Counted from the first letter of the stretch, positions 1 to 9,419 are shown. The stretch: DNA of 64,000 nt from Reichenbachiella carrageenanivorans (GCF_025639805.1 NZ_CP106735.1:2048001-2112000), one strand, 5' to 3'. Made by a program: numbers and translations. Notes: generated from the letters alone by a model not told the origin.

Positions 1-711
1 CCTGAAATTGCGCTCGATGCGAATCATTACATCGGTACCGCGCTTGAGTTTGGTCGCATTTGGGTACAACAAGGCATAGTCTTCGTCTGGGTACACTGGG
101 GGTAGCCACTCGCCTCGCCAAAACTGGTTGTTGTTGGCTGTGAGCGCAGCCTGTATGCCAGTGGCAAACATCCACTTAGAGCTAATCATAGAGACACCTG
201 CCACCAAGTCGAAACTGCCCAGACTAGTCTGGTAATACATGGGCAGAGACAGCCCTTCGGCTTCTGGAGTTTTAGATCCACTGTCTTTTTTGTTGGCATC
301 GTTACTTGGTATTTTCATACCTAGTGTCGCATTAATGTCGTATTTGTTGGTGCTCTTTACTCGTTGGGTGGCACTGAGTGAGATATCTCCCATGCCTGAA
401 GTATTGTCAAAATTCCCATTTACCCATTGGTAAGGGACTTTTACTTGTACGCCCAAGTTTTTAGTGATAGAAAATGACGCATCCAGATTGGCTACCTGCA
501 CGATGGGCGACAAGGTGGTTTCTCCATAGTAATAGCTCAGCTCTATGGACCGTAATTTCACATCGACCTTCTTGTTGAAGGTTTGATCTGGTTTCATGGC
601 ACCCATGGTGCAAAAACCTGCATCGCTACAGCCTTGAGCAACGAGTCCATCTGGGGCTATGACCAAATGTATCGTCCATATGAGTAGGTATCCTAATATT
701 TTTTTTTCCAT
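1..711 (-). CDS. Putative outer-membrane/transporter-like protein, 3' end beyond window
   Basis: An open minus-strand frame runs from the ATG whose complement is at 709-711 to the left edge (237 codons) without a stop. The protein starts MEKKILGYLLIWT, a charged n-region and hydrophobic core of a signal peptide. A GCSDAGFCTMGAM segment follows, containing two cysteines. The rest alternates polar and hydrophobic residues with many Tyr/Gly/Asn, as in beta-barrel outer-membrane proteins (for example LSYYYGETTLSP, VQVKVPYQWVNGNF, YDINATLGMKIP). I recognise the style of a conserved Bacteroidota outer-membrane protein but cannot assign a substrate. The C-terminus is missing because the window ends, so it should be treated as partial. 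The next gene on this strand (AI-2E type) lies about 80 bp upstream and may be an independent unit. Confidence 0.7.
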   Translation of the reverse strand, partial: MEKKILGYLLIWTIHLVIAPDGLVAQGCSDAGFCTMGAMKPDQTFNKKVDVKLRSIELSYYYGETTLSPIVQVANLDASFSITKNLGVQVKVPYQWVNGNFDNTSGMGDISLSATQRVKSTNKYDINATLGMKIPSNDANKKDSGSKTPEAEGLSLPMYYQTSLGSFDLVAGVSMISSKWMFATGIQAALTANNNQFWRGEWLPPVYPDEDYALLYPNATKLKRGTDVMIRIERNFR

Positions 712-792
712 AGCTTTAATATTATAGATTGTAATCTAAGGTCTAACAATTTCTTAGGCTAAACCACTGAATCTTTCGACCAATTCCCTCAG

Positions 793-1893
793 TTAGACTA
801 TCGGGTGATCTTCCAGTTCTGCTTGGGTGTAGTCTGTGCTTAGCTCTCCATTTTCTGACAGGGCAACAGCCACAAACTTCAGACTTGGAATTTCTTCACA
901 AACAATGATCATCATTACGGTAATCGGCACACTTAGAATCATGCCCATCACTCCCCAAATAGCTCCCCATATGGTCAAAGAAAGAATGACCACCAGCGAA
1001 CTCATATTGAGCGAATTACCCATCATTTTAGGTTCGATAATGTTGCCCACGATGACCTGAATTACTCCCACAGATACGAGTACGTAGCCAAACGGAGCCA
1101 ACTCTCCAAACTGGAGAATGGCAAAAAAAGCTGGGAATAGGGTAGCGATCAGCGAGCCTACGGTAGGGATATAGTTCAGTACAAAAATCATCATAGCCCA
1201 GAAAAATGGAGAATCGATATTTAAAAAGAATAATACGGCATAGCTCAGTAGTCCAGTGATGAAACTCACAAAAGTTTTGAGCAGGAGATAACGGCCGATG
1301 TTACGATCCATTTTGTTGAGCAAGGCGAATTTCTTTTTACGAATACTATCACTTGGGTAGAATGCTTCCATTTTTTTGTCGAATACGGTTTCTTCTACCA
1401 ATAAGAAAATGAGGTATATCAAAATAAGAAAAGCATCGCCAAATAAGGTAGTTGCAGTATCGATCATCATACCGATAAACTGAGTGAAGTCCGAATTTTT
1501 CACATAATTGGTCATGTGAGAAGCCACATCTACGCCTACAAGGCCATTGAGTTCTTGCATGGCCTGTACGAGATTGGTCTGGTATTCTTCAAGATTTTCA
1601 GAGAGGTTAGACATGCTGGTGTACAGTAGTTTGCCTACCACAAACAGGATTACATTCATCACTAAAAAAGAAAAAGTACTCTGTAGCCAGACAGGTACTT
1701 TGTTTCGGATATATGGGATTCTTACGAGGTATTCTCTAGCCTCATGAATGATAAACCAAATAAGCATGGCTACGATGAATGGGATTACGTACTCTTCCGT
1801 ATAGTAGAGTATCATTACTACAGCTACAGTACTTAGGAGTAAGTAGGTGATCTTAGCAAGATCAGGAGTCTTAGTTGAGTTTAGCGCAGACAT
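793..1893 (-). CDS. AI-2E family transporter (PerM/TqsA-type permease)
   Basis: 366 residues, the usual length for the AI-2E/PerM family of integral inner-membrane proteins. About seven to eight hydrophobic segments are visible: two near the N-terminus (residues ~15-50), one at ~70-90, then a soluble loop (~95-140), and a C-terminal block with the family's conserved pattern, including VLNYIPTVGSLIATLFP, GNIIEPKMMGNSLNMSSLVVILSL and WGAIWGVMGMILSVPI. Family members have been linked to autoinducer-2 export, sodium/proton exchange or simply remain uncharacterised, so the substrate here is unknown. It stands alone between an outer-membrane gene and nadA on opposite strands. Start is ATG (MSALNSTKTPDLAKI). 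Confidence 0.85.
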   Translation of the reverse strand: MSALNSTKTPDLAKITYLLLSTVAVVMILYYTEEYVIPFIVAMLIWFIIHEAREYLVRIPYIRNKVPVWLQSTFSFLVMNVILFVVGKLLYTSMSNLSENLEEYQTNLVQAMQELNGLVGVDVASHMTNYVKNSDFTQFIGMMIDTATTLFGDAFLILIYLIFLLVEETVFDKKMEAFYPSDSIRKKKFALLNKMDRNIGRYLLLKTFVSFITGLLSYAVLFFLNIDSPFFWAMMIFVLNYIPTVGSLIATLFPAFFAILQFGELAPFGYVLVSVGVIQVIVGNIIEPKMMGNSLNMSSLVVILSLTIWGAIWGVMGMILSVPITVMMIIVCEEIPSLKFVAVALSENGELSTDYTQAELEDHPIV

Positions 1894-2020
1894 TATTATT
1901 TGTTTGGTTTTATAGTAGTATTTGTCGCTGGTTTGAGTCTTTAATCAATAAAGATATTGTAAAATAATTAGCTCACCACATCAAAAATTCGTTGGTGGTC
2001 AAAGTTTATTTTTGAGTCAC

Positions 2021-2053
2021 TTTCGCTCAACCCCGTGATTTACATTAAATTTG
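2021..2053 (+). promoter_or_regulatory. Candidate nadA-nadB promoter
   Basis: The octamer TAAATTTG at 2046-2053 matches the Bacteroidota -7 consensus TAnnTTTG exactly. A TTTC at 2021-2024, 21 nt upstream, is one base from the -33 TTTG. The leader to the nadA ATG would be about 60 nt. This is a motif match only; no transcript data are available. Confidence 0.4.
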
Positions 2054-2118
2054 TATTATCAAGTAATTAAGGAGCTTTCAGACAGATCAATTGTCAGTAA
2101 AAGAAAGCAAATAGAGCC

Positions 2119-3078
2119 ATGGAGCAATTGGAATTAGAACCAAAAACCAGAGCAGAGTATCTGGAAGCAATAGTCAGACTGAAGAAGGAAAAAAATGCGG
2201 TCTTATTGGCGCATTATTATCAAGAAGCAGACATTCAGGATATTGCAGATTTTGTAGGCGACAGTTTAGGATTGTCGAGAAAAGCCGCTGAGACCGATGC
2301 AGATATCATCGTATTCGCAGGAGTGCATTTTATGGCAGAGACCGCTAAAATTATTAACCCAACAAAAAAAGTAATTTTACCAGATGTCAATGCAGGTTGT
2401 TCGCTAGCCGAATCAGCGCCCGCAGGGCCTTTTAAGGCGTTTGTAGAGGCACACCCTGATCACATTGTGGTCACTTATATCAACTGTACGGCTGAGATCA
2501 AGGCCATGAGTGATATCATCTGTACGTCATCCAATGCTGTAGATATTATCAATTCATTGCCAAAAGACCAGAAGATCATCTGTGCGCCAGATAGAAATTT
2601 GGGCGAGTATCTCAACCAACAAACAGGCCGTGATATGCTACTATGGGATGGCGCTTGTATGGTGCATGAGGCGTTTGCTATGGACAAAATATTGGATTTG
2701 CATAAAGACAATCCGAAGGCCAAATTTATAGCCCATCCAGAATCTGAGCAGCAAGTGCTGAGAGTGGCTTCCTTCGTAGGATCTACCGAGAAGCTACTTC
2801 ACTTTGTGGAAACCGACGAAGCCGAAGAATACATCGTAGCTACCGAAGCAGGTATTTTGCACGAAATGCAAAAGCGAGTACCCCATAAAACACTCATTCC
2901 TGCACCAGCCAAAGAAGACAATACCTGCGCTTGTAGCGAATGCCATTTCATGAAAATGAACACCCTAGAGAAACTATACCTCTGCCTTAAAAACGAAACT
3001 CCAGAAATAGATGTGCCAGAAGAAATAAGAAAGAAAGCGCTTGTTCCATTAGAGCGTATGTTTGAATTGTCGAAATAA
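2119..3078 (+). CDS. nadA: Quinolinate synthase NadA
   Basis: 319 residues, typical for NadA. The enzyme condenses iminoaspartate with dihydroxyacetone phosphate to quinolinate, in the cytoplasm, in de novo NAD synthesis. Visible family motifs: [22 protein letters not shown] near residue 30, [34 protein letters not shown] (a cluster cysteine), GACMVHEAF (second) and [12 protein letters not shown] near the C-terminus (third). These cysteines provide the three protein ligands for the 4Fe-4S cluster. The start ATG at 2119 is followed by an acidic N-terminus ([18 protein letters not shown]). The stop is three nucleotides before nadB, so the two form an operon and supply consecutive steps. Confidence 0.96.
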   Translation: MEQLELEPKTRAEYLEAIVRLKKEKNAVLLAHYYQEADIQDIADFVGDSLGLSRKAAETDADIIVFAGVHFMAETAKIINPTKKVILPDVNAGCSLAESAPAGPFKAFVEAHPDHIVVTYINCTAEIKAMSDIICTSSNAVDIINSLPKDQKIICAPDRNLGEYLNQQTGRDMLLWDGACMVHEAFAMDKILDLHKDNPKAKFIAHPESEQQVLRVASFVGSTEKLLHFVETDEAEEYIVATEAGILHEMQKRVPHKTLIPAPAKEDNTCACSECHFMKMNTLEKLYLCLKNETPEIDVPEEIRKKALVPLERMFELSK

Positions 3079-3081
3079 TAA

Positions 3082-4635
3082 ATGATCAAACACGATTTTC
3101 TTATCATAGGCTCTGGCCTGGCAGGACTCACCTATGCGCTCAAGGTAGCGAAGAGGTTTCCTGATAAAAGTCTGGCGGTAGTAACCAAAGCGGCCGCCAA
3201 TGAGTCTAATACCAAGTATGCCCAAGGTGGTATGGCAGTAGTCATAGACACGGTTACCGATTCGTACGAGCAGCACATCGAAGACACGCTAAAAGCGGGT
3301 GATGGGCTATGCGATAGAGATATTGTAGAGATGGTGGTACGAGAGGCACCTGATCGATTGAACGAGTTGCTCAGTTGGGGAGCAGAGTTCGATAAAAACA
3401 CCCTTGGGGGGTTTGATTTGGGTCGAGAAGGAGGTCATTCACAAAACCGTATTGTTCATCACAAAGATATTACAGGGTTTGAGTTAGAGGAGACACTGTT
3501 GTCTCAGGTATCGCAGTGCAAAAACATTAAACTGCTGAGTCATCATTTTGCCGTAGACTTGATTACCAATCACCACATCAAAGAGTGGAAAGGCAAACAT
3601 GACAACCAGTGCTACGGCGCCTATGTGCTAGATGAAAAGACAGGTAAAATAGAAACCTATTTGTCTAAAATCGTGCTGCTGGCTAGCGGAGGTATTGGTC
3701 AAGTATATCAAAATACCACCAACCCGAAGGTAGCTACGGGCGATGGTGTGGCGATGGCCTATAGAGCCAAAGCAAGTATTCAGCATATGGAGTTTGTGCA
3801 ATTTCACCCTACGGCATTATATGATACTCGTCCTGGACAGACTTTTCTGATATCAGAAGCGGTACGTGGTTTTGGGGCACTCTTGCGCAATAAGGCAGGA
3901 GCACTCTTTATGGAAACGTATGATGAACGCAAAGAGCTAGCCTCTCGCGATATCGTTTCGAGAGCGATAGACAGCGAACTGAAGAAAAGTGGAGATGAGC
4001 ATGTCTATCTAGATTGTCGCCATTTAGAACCCACTAGCTTTGAAAACCATTTTCCTAACATTTTGCAGAAATGCAAAGAACTGGGCATAGACTGGAAAAA
4101 GGACATGATCCCTGTAGTACCTGCCGCCCACTATCTGTGTGGAGGAATCCTGACAGATGAATTTGGTCAGACCCAAATTGCCAACTTGTTTGCTTGTGGT
4201 GAATGCGCTTGCACGGGGTTGCATGGTGCCAACCGTTTGGCTTCCAATTCTCTATTGGAAGCTTTGATATTTGCACACCGATGCTATGAGAAATCGAGTG
4301 AGCTGATTCATCAGAAGGACAAAATAGTGAATGTGTTGGACTGGAGCGAAGCAGGTACCACCAATCCCAAAGAACTGATTTTGATCACACACAACCGCAA
4401 GGAAGTACAAGCCATCATGAGCAACTACGTAGGTATTGTGCGGTCAGACCAGCGACTCAATCGGGCAATGAATCGACTGAAAGTACTGTATGAGGAAACG
4501 GAAGATTTATATAAGAAGACCAAGATTTCGCCACAGTTGTCTGAGTTGCGAAATCTAATTACTATAGCTTACCTCATTGTGAAGCAATCTCAGGCTCGAA
4601 CGGAAAATAGAGGAGGGTTTTACAAAGAAGGATAG
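3082..4635 (+). CDS. nadB: L-aspartate oxidase NadB
   Basis: 517 residues, the normal size. It oxidises L-aspartate to iminoaspartate using FAD, with fumarate or oxygen as acceptor, and hands the product to NadA. Motifs seen: the dinucleotide-binding GSGLAGLTYALKVAKR at residues 8-23, TKYAQGGMAVV, GREGGHSQNRIVHHKDITG, HMEFVQFHPTALY, LISEAVRGFGALLRN, and CGGILTDEFGQT...LFACGECACTGLHGANRLASNSLLE, the fumarate reductase/succinate dehydrogenase-family flavoprotein signature. The C-terminal helical domain (LNRAMNRLKVLYEETEDLY, ARTENRGGFYKEG) is complete. It is closely linked to nadA with a 3-nt gap. Confidence 0.96.
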   Translation: MIKHDFLIIGSGLAGLTYALKVAKRFPDKSLAVVTKAAANESNTKYAQGGMAVVIDTVTDSYEQHIEDTLKAGDGLCDRDIVEMVVREAPDRLNELLSWGAEFDKNTLGGFDLGREGGHSQNRIVHHKDITGFELEETLLSQVSQCKNIKLLSHHFAVDLITNHHIKEWKGKHDNQCYGAYVLDEKTGKIETYLSKIVLLASGGIGQVYQNTTNPKVATGDGVAMAYRAKASIQHMEFVQFHPTALYDTRPGQTFLISEAVRGFGALLRNKAGALFMETYDERKELASRDIVSRAIDSELKKSGDEHVYLDCRHLEPTSFENHFPNILQKCKELGIDWKKDMIPVVPAAHYLCGGILTDEFGQTQIANLFACGECACTGLHGANRLASNSLLEALIFAHRCYEKSSELIHQKDKIVNVLDWSEAGTTNPKELILITHNRKEVQAIMSNYVGIVRSDQRLNRAMNRLKVLYEETEDLYKKTKISPQLSELRNLITIAYLIVKQSQARTENRGGFYKEG

Positions 4636-4666
4636 GGGTAATATAAGCTAACAACGTTTACTTTAT

Positions 4667-6244
4667 ATGACAATAACCACTATTGATATGAGAGTAAATT
4701 TTAAAGTCCTAACGATGCTTTTCTTGTGGGTGCTTGTGTCGTGCGACGATGGAATCGCACCAGATTTTGTATTGCCCAAAGGAGCTGATCTATCGGAGTC
4801 TTTTTATGTGCATATCGATTTAAACGACCGATTTGATGATACATTCAAAGTAGAAATGTACGTAGGAGGATTGTCTGTCGACCATGCCGTGATACAGTTT
4901 GCAGCCACCGTACCCGGCACTTATGATATCATGAATGTGGGTCGATTTGTGCAGAATTTTGAGGTGAGAGACGAGAAAGGAAAATTCATACCTAGCGAAG
5001 CGATCAGTACCAACCAGTGGCAGATCAGTCGCCCTGCTGACGCACATAAGATTACTTATCAGGTAAAAGAGACTTTCGATACCGAGGTAAAGGAATACCC
5101 CATATATGCCATGGCTGGTACCTCTATAGAGGAGGATCACGTCTTGCTAAATACCCCCATGGTGATCGGCTATCCTGTAGGCTTGAAGGAAAGGGACTAC
5201 TTTGTGTCTTTGTCTTACCCGAGCAACTGGACGGTGGGGACTGCCCTGCCTGCCTATGAGGAGTTCGTATATCAGGCCACAGATTTCGATCATCTGGCAG
5301 ATTCTCCAATTCTCTTGGGGGAGCTGACTAGCCGTTCTACGGATTTGGGAGACGCCTCTATTCATGTGCATGTGTATAGTGAATATTATGGGATTACGGC
5401 TACACATGTGTTGGACGACGTCAATCAAATCTTAATCGATGCCGAGGCATTTTTGAAAGTACTGCCTACCGATCAATACGATTTTCTATATCATTTTGGA
5501 GATGTGAATGCAGGGGCTTTGGAGCATTCCAAAAGCTCGGTCTATGTGCTCAAGGATGCCCCATACGAAAAGGTGAATTACGGCCCATTGGTCAAGAGTA
5601 TCTCCGCCCATGAGTTTTTTCATGTGGTTACTCCTTTAAACATCCATAGCGAGATCATTGCGGATTTTAACTTTGCAGTGCCCACCCCCTCGCAGCACTT
5701 GTGGCTCTACGAAGGGGTGACCGAGTGGGCGTCGGATTTTATGCAGTATCGAAATGGCTCCATGTCGTTGGTCGCTTTGCTGGCACAGCTGAAAGAGAAA
5801 GTGAAAGTGGATCAAACAAAATATGATTTGAATTTTAGCTTGCAGCAAATCGGAACCGAGGCCTATACGGTACAGGGTAGCCCCCAGTTCAACAACGTCT
5901 ACAATAGAGGTGCCGTGGTGGCGAGCCTGTTGGACATCAGGCTACTGGAGCTATCTGGTGGCACATATGGGCTGCGGGAAGTGATTCTGGAACTGATTGA
6001 TGAATTTGGGCCAGATCATGCTTTCTCTGAGGTAGGTTTTTTCGATACTTTTGTAAATATGACCTATCCTGAGATAGCCGATTTTTTTGATGATTATATC
6101 AAAGATACCCAGCCATTGCCTATTGCCGCTTACTTTTCTAAAGTTGGAATTGCTTATGATCCATTGGATTTTGGATTTAGCAAAATGAGCAGCCTTACAG
6201 TTGATCAGGCTACTCTATTTGCGGCTTGGTCAAAGAATATGTAA
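4667..6244 (+). CDS. M61 (glycyl aminopeptidase-like) family peptidase lipoprotein
   Basis: 525 residues from 4667. The in-frame ATG at 4688 gives a cleaner lipoprotein signal (MRVNFKVLTMLFLWVLVSC), so 4688 is the more likely start and the product is probably a membrane-anchored lipoprotein with Cys in the LVSC lipobox. The zinc site is clear: HEFFH (H315, E316, H319 numbered from 4667) and a downstream glutamate in WLYEGVTEW (E349), the HExxH...E layout of clan MA and of M61 peptidases. The N-terminal ~200 residues are the beta-rich domain that precedes the catalytic domain in this family. The protein ends soon after the helical catalytic domain (DYIKDTQPLPIAAYFSKVGIAY), with no obvious C-terminal PDZ domain, which many M61 proteins carry. 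It ends 6 bp from the convergent gene at 6251. Confidence 0.8.
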   Translation: MTITTIDMRVNFKVLTMLFLWVLVSCDDGIAPDFVLPKGADLSESFYVHIDLNDRFDDTFKVEMYVGGLSVDHAVIQFAATVPGTYDIMNVGRFVQNFEVRDEKGKFIPSEAISTNQWQISRPADAHKITYQVKETFDTEVKEYPIYAMAGTSIEEDHVLLNTPMVIGYPVGLKERDYFVSLSYPSNWTVGTALPAYEEFVYQATDFDHLADSPILLGELTSRSTDLGDASIHVHVYSEYYGITATHVLDDVNQILIDAEAFLKVLPTDQYDFLYHFGDVNAGALEHSKSSVYVLKDAPYEKVNYGPLVKSISAHEFFHVVTPLNIHSEIIADFNFAVPTPSQHLWLYEGVTEWASDFMQYRNGSMSLVALLAQLKEKVKVDQTKYDLNFSLQQIGTEAYTVQGSPQFNNVYNRGAVVASLLDIRLLELSGGTYGLREVILELIDEFGPDHAFSEVGFFDTFVNMTYPEIADFFDDYIKDTQPLPIAAYFSKVGIAYDPLDFGFSKMSSLTVDQATLFAAWSKNM

Positions 6245-6250
6245 GCCTTT

Positions 6251-6574
6251 TTATTTAATGAGCTGATAGGCATCTAGTAAGAGGGCACTTTCTTGTAGGC
6301 CATTTTTCAGTTCGCAGAATTCTTGATAATCAAGGTTGAGCTGGATGTCTTGATGAGGCGTTTTGATGATGATACGAGTAGAATCGTCAGGAAAATAGAC
6401 GGCATGTGCTTCAAAATCGATGCGACTGTAGTTTTTCACAAAGGTTGAAAACTCTTTGTGTGTATAGCCAATGAGTAGGTTTTTGTATAGTACGCCTACG
6501 CGCTTGCAGCAAGCACAGTTGGTGATGCTAAGGTACGGGCCTTGAGATAGAATATGTGGTTTGCAGTTTTTCAT
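6251..6574 (-). CDS. Small conserved cysteine-containing protein (DUF6686-like)
   Basis: 107 residues, no signal peptide or membrane segment, so probably cytoplasmic. It starts MKNCKPHILSQGPYLSITNCACCKR; the cysteines at positions 4, 20, 22 and 23 look like a possible metal site, but no fold can be proven by eye. The remainder is mixed alpha/beta with DFEAHAVYFPDDSTRIIIKTPHQDIQLNL. It is the last gene of the minus-strand run behind the TonB receptor and HmuY-like genes, which suggests a role connected with heme or iron. The assignment to DUF6686 is from memory of the family and moderately sure. A stable hairpin separates it from the upstream gene, so its expression may be reduced relative to the rest. 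Confidence 0.6.
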   Translation of the reverse strand: MKNCKPHILSQGPYLSITNCACCKRVGVLYKNLLIGYTHKEFSTFVKNYSRIDFEAHAVYFPDDSTRIIIKTPHQDIQLNLDYQEFCELKNGLQESALLLDAYQLIK

Positions 6575-6582
6575 AATAAAGC

Positions 6583-6607
6583 GCTGGGCACCCTTCTGGC
6601 ACCCAGC
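6583..6607 (-). other. Intercistronic RNA hairpin
   Basis: Read on the minus strand, GCTGGGTGCC and GGTGCCCAGC pair over 10 bp (two G-U) around the loop AGAAG. It sits between the DUF6607-type gene and the small cysteine gene. No long T-run follows (only GCTTTATT), so it is a weak terminator or a processing/attenuation hairpin rather than a strong terminator. Confidence 0.5.
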
Positions 6608-6614
6608 TGACTTT

Positions 6615-7553
6615 TTACTTCAACGAAGTAAGCATTTGATCGCTCTTTAAATGTTTTTGAATAGCTTCCTTTATTTTGCTTTGAGCCACTCCGGAGTCAT
6701 ATGGCTGAGCAGCTATCATTTCTTTTTCTAGTGCGAATAGTCGTTGAAACATGATTTTATCATCTACTTTCATGTTGATCGCTAGGGTCTTGTTTTGCGC
6801 AAATAACTCGTCCCAGACCAGTCTTACATCTGCCCAGTAGGCTTGGTTGGTGTCCCACCACGCTTTGGCTACGTCGCATTTGCTGTCGTCTGTTTTGGTG
6901 TAAGTATTCCAGCCTTTTTCTTGTGCGAGTAGTATGTCTCCGTCTTCAGAGCGAATGATTTTATCATTGTCTTGCTCGTGCACCCAGCCGTAGTCTGTGA
7001 TTTCCTGACGGTTGACTCTGGTCATCACGTTGTAGTCTTTTCGCTTGCTAAACTCTCTTCTTGGCAGCGGCGCATCGGCTTTGCTCTCCCAGTAGTCTTT
7101 GCCGTCTACGTGCACCCAAGTGGCAGATCCTTCGTAGCGTGGGCTATCGTCTACCTGATACACTTTTTGTGTCCATTGGCCTTTTACTTCGGCGGGTGTT
7201 TTAGACACGTATTTCCAAGTATTTTCTTTGTCAAATACATAAAAATCAGTGTTTTCATACAGCCAATCTTGTCTCCAATGTTTGATAATCATCGTGTCGC
7301 CTATCACTAGTAAGTGTTGCAATACAATTTTGTCTTTATCTTCTGAAATAGGAAAAACATATTCCAATGCGCCAGAAGTGTAGTTTTCATGAAACTCATA
7401 GTCTTTGTCGGGAGCGAAAGTCTCGGCAAAGTTGAAACGGATATCATAGCATCCACACATGGCTTTGATGGCTGCGATATCTTCTTTTTTTTGTTTTTGT
7501 CCATAGGCCACTGTCGTGGAAATGAGCAAAAGTCCGATCATTACTTTTTTCAT
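6615..7553 (-). CDS. DUF6607-type secreted protein
   Basis: 312 residues with a signal peptide (MKKVMIGLLLISTTVAYGQ, cleavage near residue 19). The mature part begins with KKEDIAAIKAMCGCYDIRFNFAETFAPDKDYEFHENY; the MCGCYDI motif and the many W/Y residues (LVIGDTMIIKHWRQDWLYEN, VKGQWTQKVYQVDDSPRYEGSATWVHVDGKDYWESKADAPLPRRE) match a Bacteroidota domain of unknown function that I recall as DUF6607. No enzymatic motif is evident. Its position downstream of the HmuY-like and DoxX genes suggests a periplasmic or outer-membrane accessory role in heme/iron uptake; this is inference from context only. Confidence 0.75.
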   Translation of the reverse strand: MKKVMIGLLLISTTVAYGQKQKKEDIAAIKAMCGCYDIRFNFAETFAPDKDYEFHENYTSGALEYVFPISEDKDKIVLQHLLVIGDTMIIKHWRQDWLYENTDFYVFDKENTWKYVSKTPAEVKGQWTQKVYQVDDSPRYEGSATWVHVDGKDYWESKADAPLPRREFSKRKDYNVMTRVNRQEITDYGWVHEQDNDKIIRSEDGDILLAQEKGWNTYTKTDDSKCDVAKAWWDTNQAYWADVRLVWDELFAQNKTLAINMKVDDKIMFQRLFALEKEMIAAQPYDSGVAQSKIKEAIQKHLKSDQMLTSLK

Positions 7554-7595
7554 AATTATGCTTACTTTATTGATTTTAATATTTCTTTAAAAGGT

Positions 7596-8039
7596 TTAAT
7601 TATTAATGGATCCAGCATCGCCGGTTAAAAATGCGGTTTTCAGTTTTGGATAGTCGTAGGCGAGTAGTGCTAGATTGACCAATAGGTAAAAGCCGGTTTG
7701 GATCAATTCTCCCACCTCGTGAGGTTCTAGGTAGAGGTGAAACAAAAAGATATTGAGCGAAAGCGGCACGAGCATGACCGCACCCAGCAACGCATAGAGC
7801 TGGCTGATTAGTAGTAGTCCGCATACGATCTCAGCTACACCAAGCTGTGGCCAGAAGTAGCCAGTTCCTTTCAATCCGCCGATCATGGATTTGATTTTGA
7901 CCACATGATCGGGCAGCTCCACCCCTTGCTCAGCGGCAGGACGAGGGGGCTTGGGCACAAATTTTTGTGCGCCAGCGTAAACAAATAGCCCACCTAGGGC
8001 TATCCGTGTTACTAAAATCAGAATTCTTATTTTACTCAT
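7596..8039 (-). CDS. DoxX family membrane protein
   Basis: 147 residues with four predicted membrane segments (IRILILVTRIALGGLFVYAGAQKF at the N-terminus, then FWPQLGVAEIVCGLLLISQLYALLGAVMLVPLSLNIFLFHLYL and LIQTGFYLLVNLALLAY). The early ALGGLFVYAGAQKFVPK pattern and the GVAEIVCGLLLI stretch are typical of DoxX proteins. Its start overlaps the stop of the upstream HmuY-like gene by one base (TAATG), implying translational coupling. DoxX proteins are poorly defined biochemically (some associate with quinone-linked oxidoreductases); a role in heme uptake here is inferred from the operon. Confidence 0.85.
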   Translation of the reverse strand: MSKIRILILVTRIALGGLFVYAGAQKFVPKPPRPAAEQGVELPDHVVKIKSMIGGLKGTGYFWPQLGVAEIVCGLLLISQLYALLGAVMLVPLSLNIFLFHLYLEPHEVGELIQTGFYLLVNLALLAYDYPKLKTAFLTGDAGSINN

Positions 8040-9415
8040 TATTTCAATAATTGATATTGTATGCTGGTATATCCACGATCGCCATTTTCGGCGCTCAGCA
8101 TGCTGGTAAATTTGAGCTTGTAGTAGTTGTCGGCTGCGTCTTTGATCACGTAGAAGCGGTCTTCTTTCAGCGATGGTGCGGTGGTTTGGCTACCGCCATT
8201 GCGCCAGTTGGAGCCGATGGCATTTTGGGCGGCAGTCAGCGTGAGTGCTTGGGCATCCGACAAAGCATATCCGTCGTAGCTCACGTTGTCTGCGAGGACT
8301 ATTTCAGCTACCTCGGTGTTGTTTCGGTTGATGATGACATAATCATTGTAGGCGTAAGGTACGTTGTATCCAAAGTTGACTACGTTGGTAAAAGAGCCAT
8401 ACATCAGATCCCAACTGTTCTTTTCGGGCTCTACCGTGGTGGCGCCGTTGTCCAGGTCGAAGAAGCTAAAATTGTAAGACTCATCTACCGTGATGTCTGC
8501 CGTCTGAAAGGTGCTGGATGCGATATCGGCATACTGTACGGTGTAGCCTGTGCCGTTTTGTAGGATTCTGATTTTTTTCCAGTTTCGTCCGTCTCCTTCA
8601 CGGTTTACGATATAGACTTTGTTGTCTGTGGCTGTAGCCAATACCTTATTGAGTGCTAGCGAATCTAAGTCGCCATCGGGTGCATCTACCCAGTCTACGG
8701 CATCACCATTGTAGGCACCGAAGTTTTGAGCAGCGCCAAAACCGACGGTATCTTGTGCGGTCACTTTCGTCAAATCATTTTTGTCAATTTGCTGTGCCAT
8801 CATTTTTGCAGGATTGTTGATGATCACGCGGTGGTCACCTGCCGTCGAAAACCCTAAATCCCAAGTGTACTTGTCTACTTTGGTTTGTGTGATTTTGCTC
8901 AAATCAAAATAAGCTTGGTGACTAAACGTAGGGCCGCCAGCATCTAGCACTACTGTGCCAGATAACGCAACAAAATTCTCAGAAAACATAACCGTAAATT
9001 CTGTTTGATCTCCTAAGTCCAGTATTTGTGCTGGATCAGAAACAGTGAGTGTAATAGATTCATCCTGTTCAATATTAAGTGCAGACCCAGCCATTACCGT
9101 TATCAATACAGACTCATCTCCAACAGTATATGGGAGAGTGATTACGTTTTCGGTGGCCAATGGAGAAGTATAAAAGTCGGCTGATTCACCATAAGTAAGT
9201 GTTTCACTGGCAATACTGATGGAAAGTGAACCGTCCGCTTCTGCAGGTCTGGAAAACGAAATTTCAATATCTGCTGATGGGCTACTTTGTGAAATGCCCG
9301 CTTCCGTATTGGAGAAGTTTACTCGTACAGGTATTGCTTCGTCCTCTTCGCATGCCGTAAAGCCTAATAAAAGCAGGCCAGCCAGTAGATAGGTGGTAAT
9401 TCTCAAATTTTTCAT
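8039..9415 (-). CDS. HmuY-like heme-binding lipoprotein
   Basis: 458 residues. The N-terminus is a lipoprotein signal with lipobox GFTAC (Cys22), so it is likely anchored in the outer membrane. Residues ~30-150 form a beta-sandwich-like segment (IEISFSRPAEADGSLSI, SITLTVSDPAQILDLGD). Residues ~165-458 match HmuY: DLSKITQTKVDKYTWDLGFS, KNSWDLMYGSFTN and the C-terminal RFYVIKDAADNYYKLKFTSML...RGYTSIQYQLL, characteristic of the family. HmuY captures heme and passes it to a TonB receptor (HmuR in Porphyromonas gingivalis). The receptor gene lies 4 bp upstream in the same operon, and a Fur-type palindrome precedes that receptor. Whether the ligand here is heme itself is not shown by the sequence. 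Confidence 0.82.
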   Translation of the reverse strand: MKNLRITTYLLAGLLLLGFTACEEDEAIPVRVNFSNTEAGISQSSPSADIEISFSRPAEADGSLSISIASETLTYGESADFYTSPLATENVITLPYTVGDESVLITVMAGSALNIEQDESITLTVSDPAQILDLGDQTEFTVMFSENFVALSGTVVLDAGGPTFSHQAYFDLSKITQTKVDKYTWDLGFSTAGDHRVIINNPAKMMAQQIDKNDLTKVTAQDTVGFGAAQNFGAYNGDAVDWVDAPDGDLDSLALNKVLATATDNKVYIVNREGDGRNWKKIRILQNGTGYTVQYADIASSTFQTADITVDESYNFSFFDLDNGATTVEPEKNSWDLMYGSFTNVVNFGYNVPYAYNDYVIINRNNTEVAEIVLADNVSYDGYALSDAQALTLTAAQNAIGSNWRNGGSQTTAPSLKEDRFYVIKDAADNYYKLKFTSMLSAENGDRGYTSIQYQLLK

Positions 9416-9419
9416 TGTT

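Noticed and set aside
8051..8563. 170-residue plus-strand frame opposite the HmuY-like gene
   Set aside because: Val/Gly-rich shadow of the conserved HmuY C-terminus; no independent motif.
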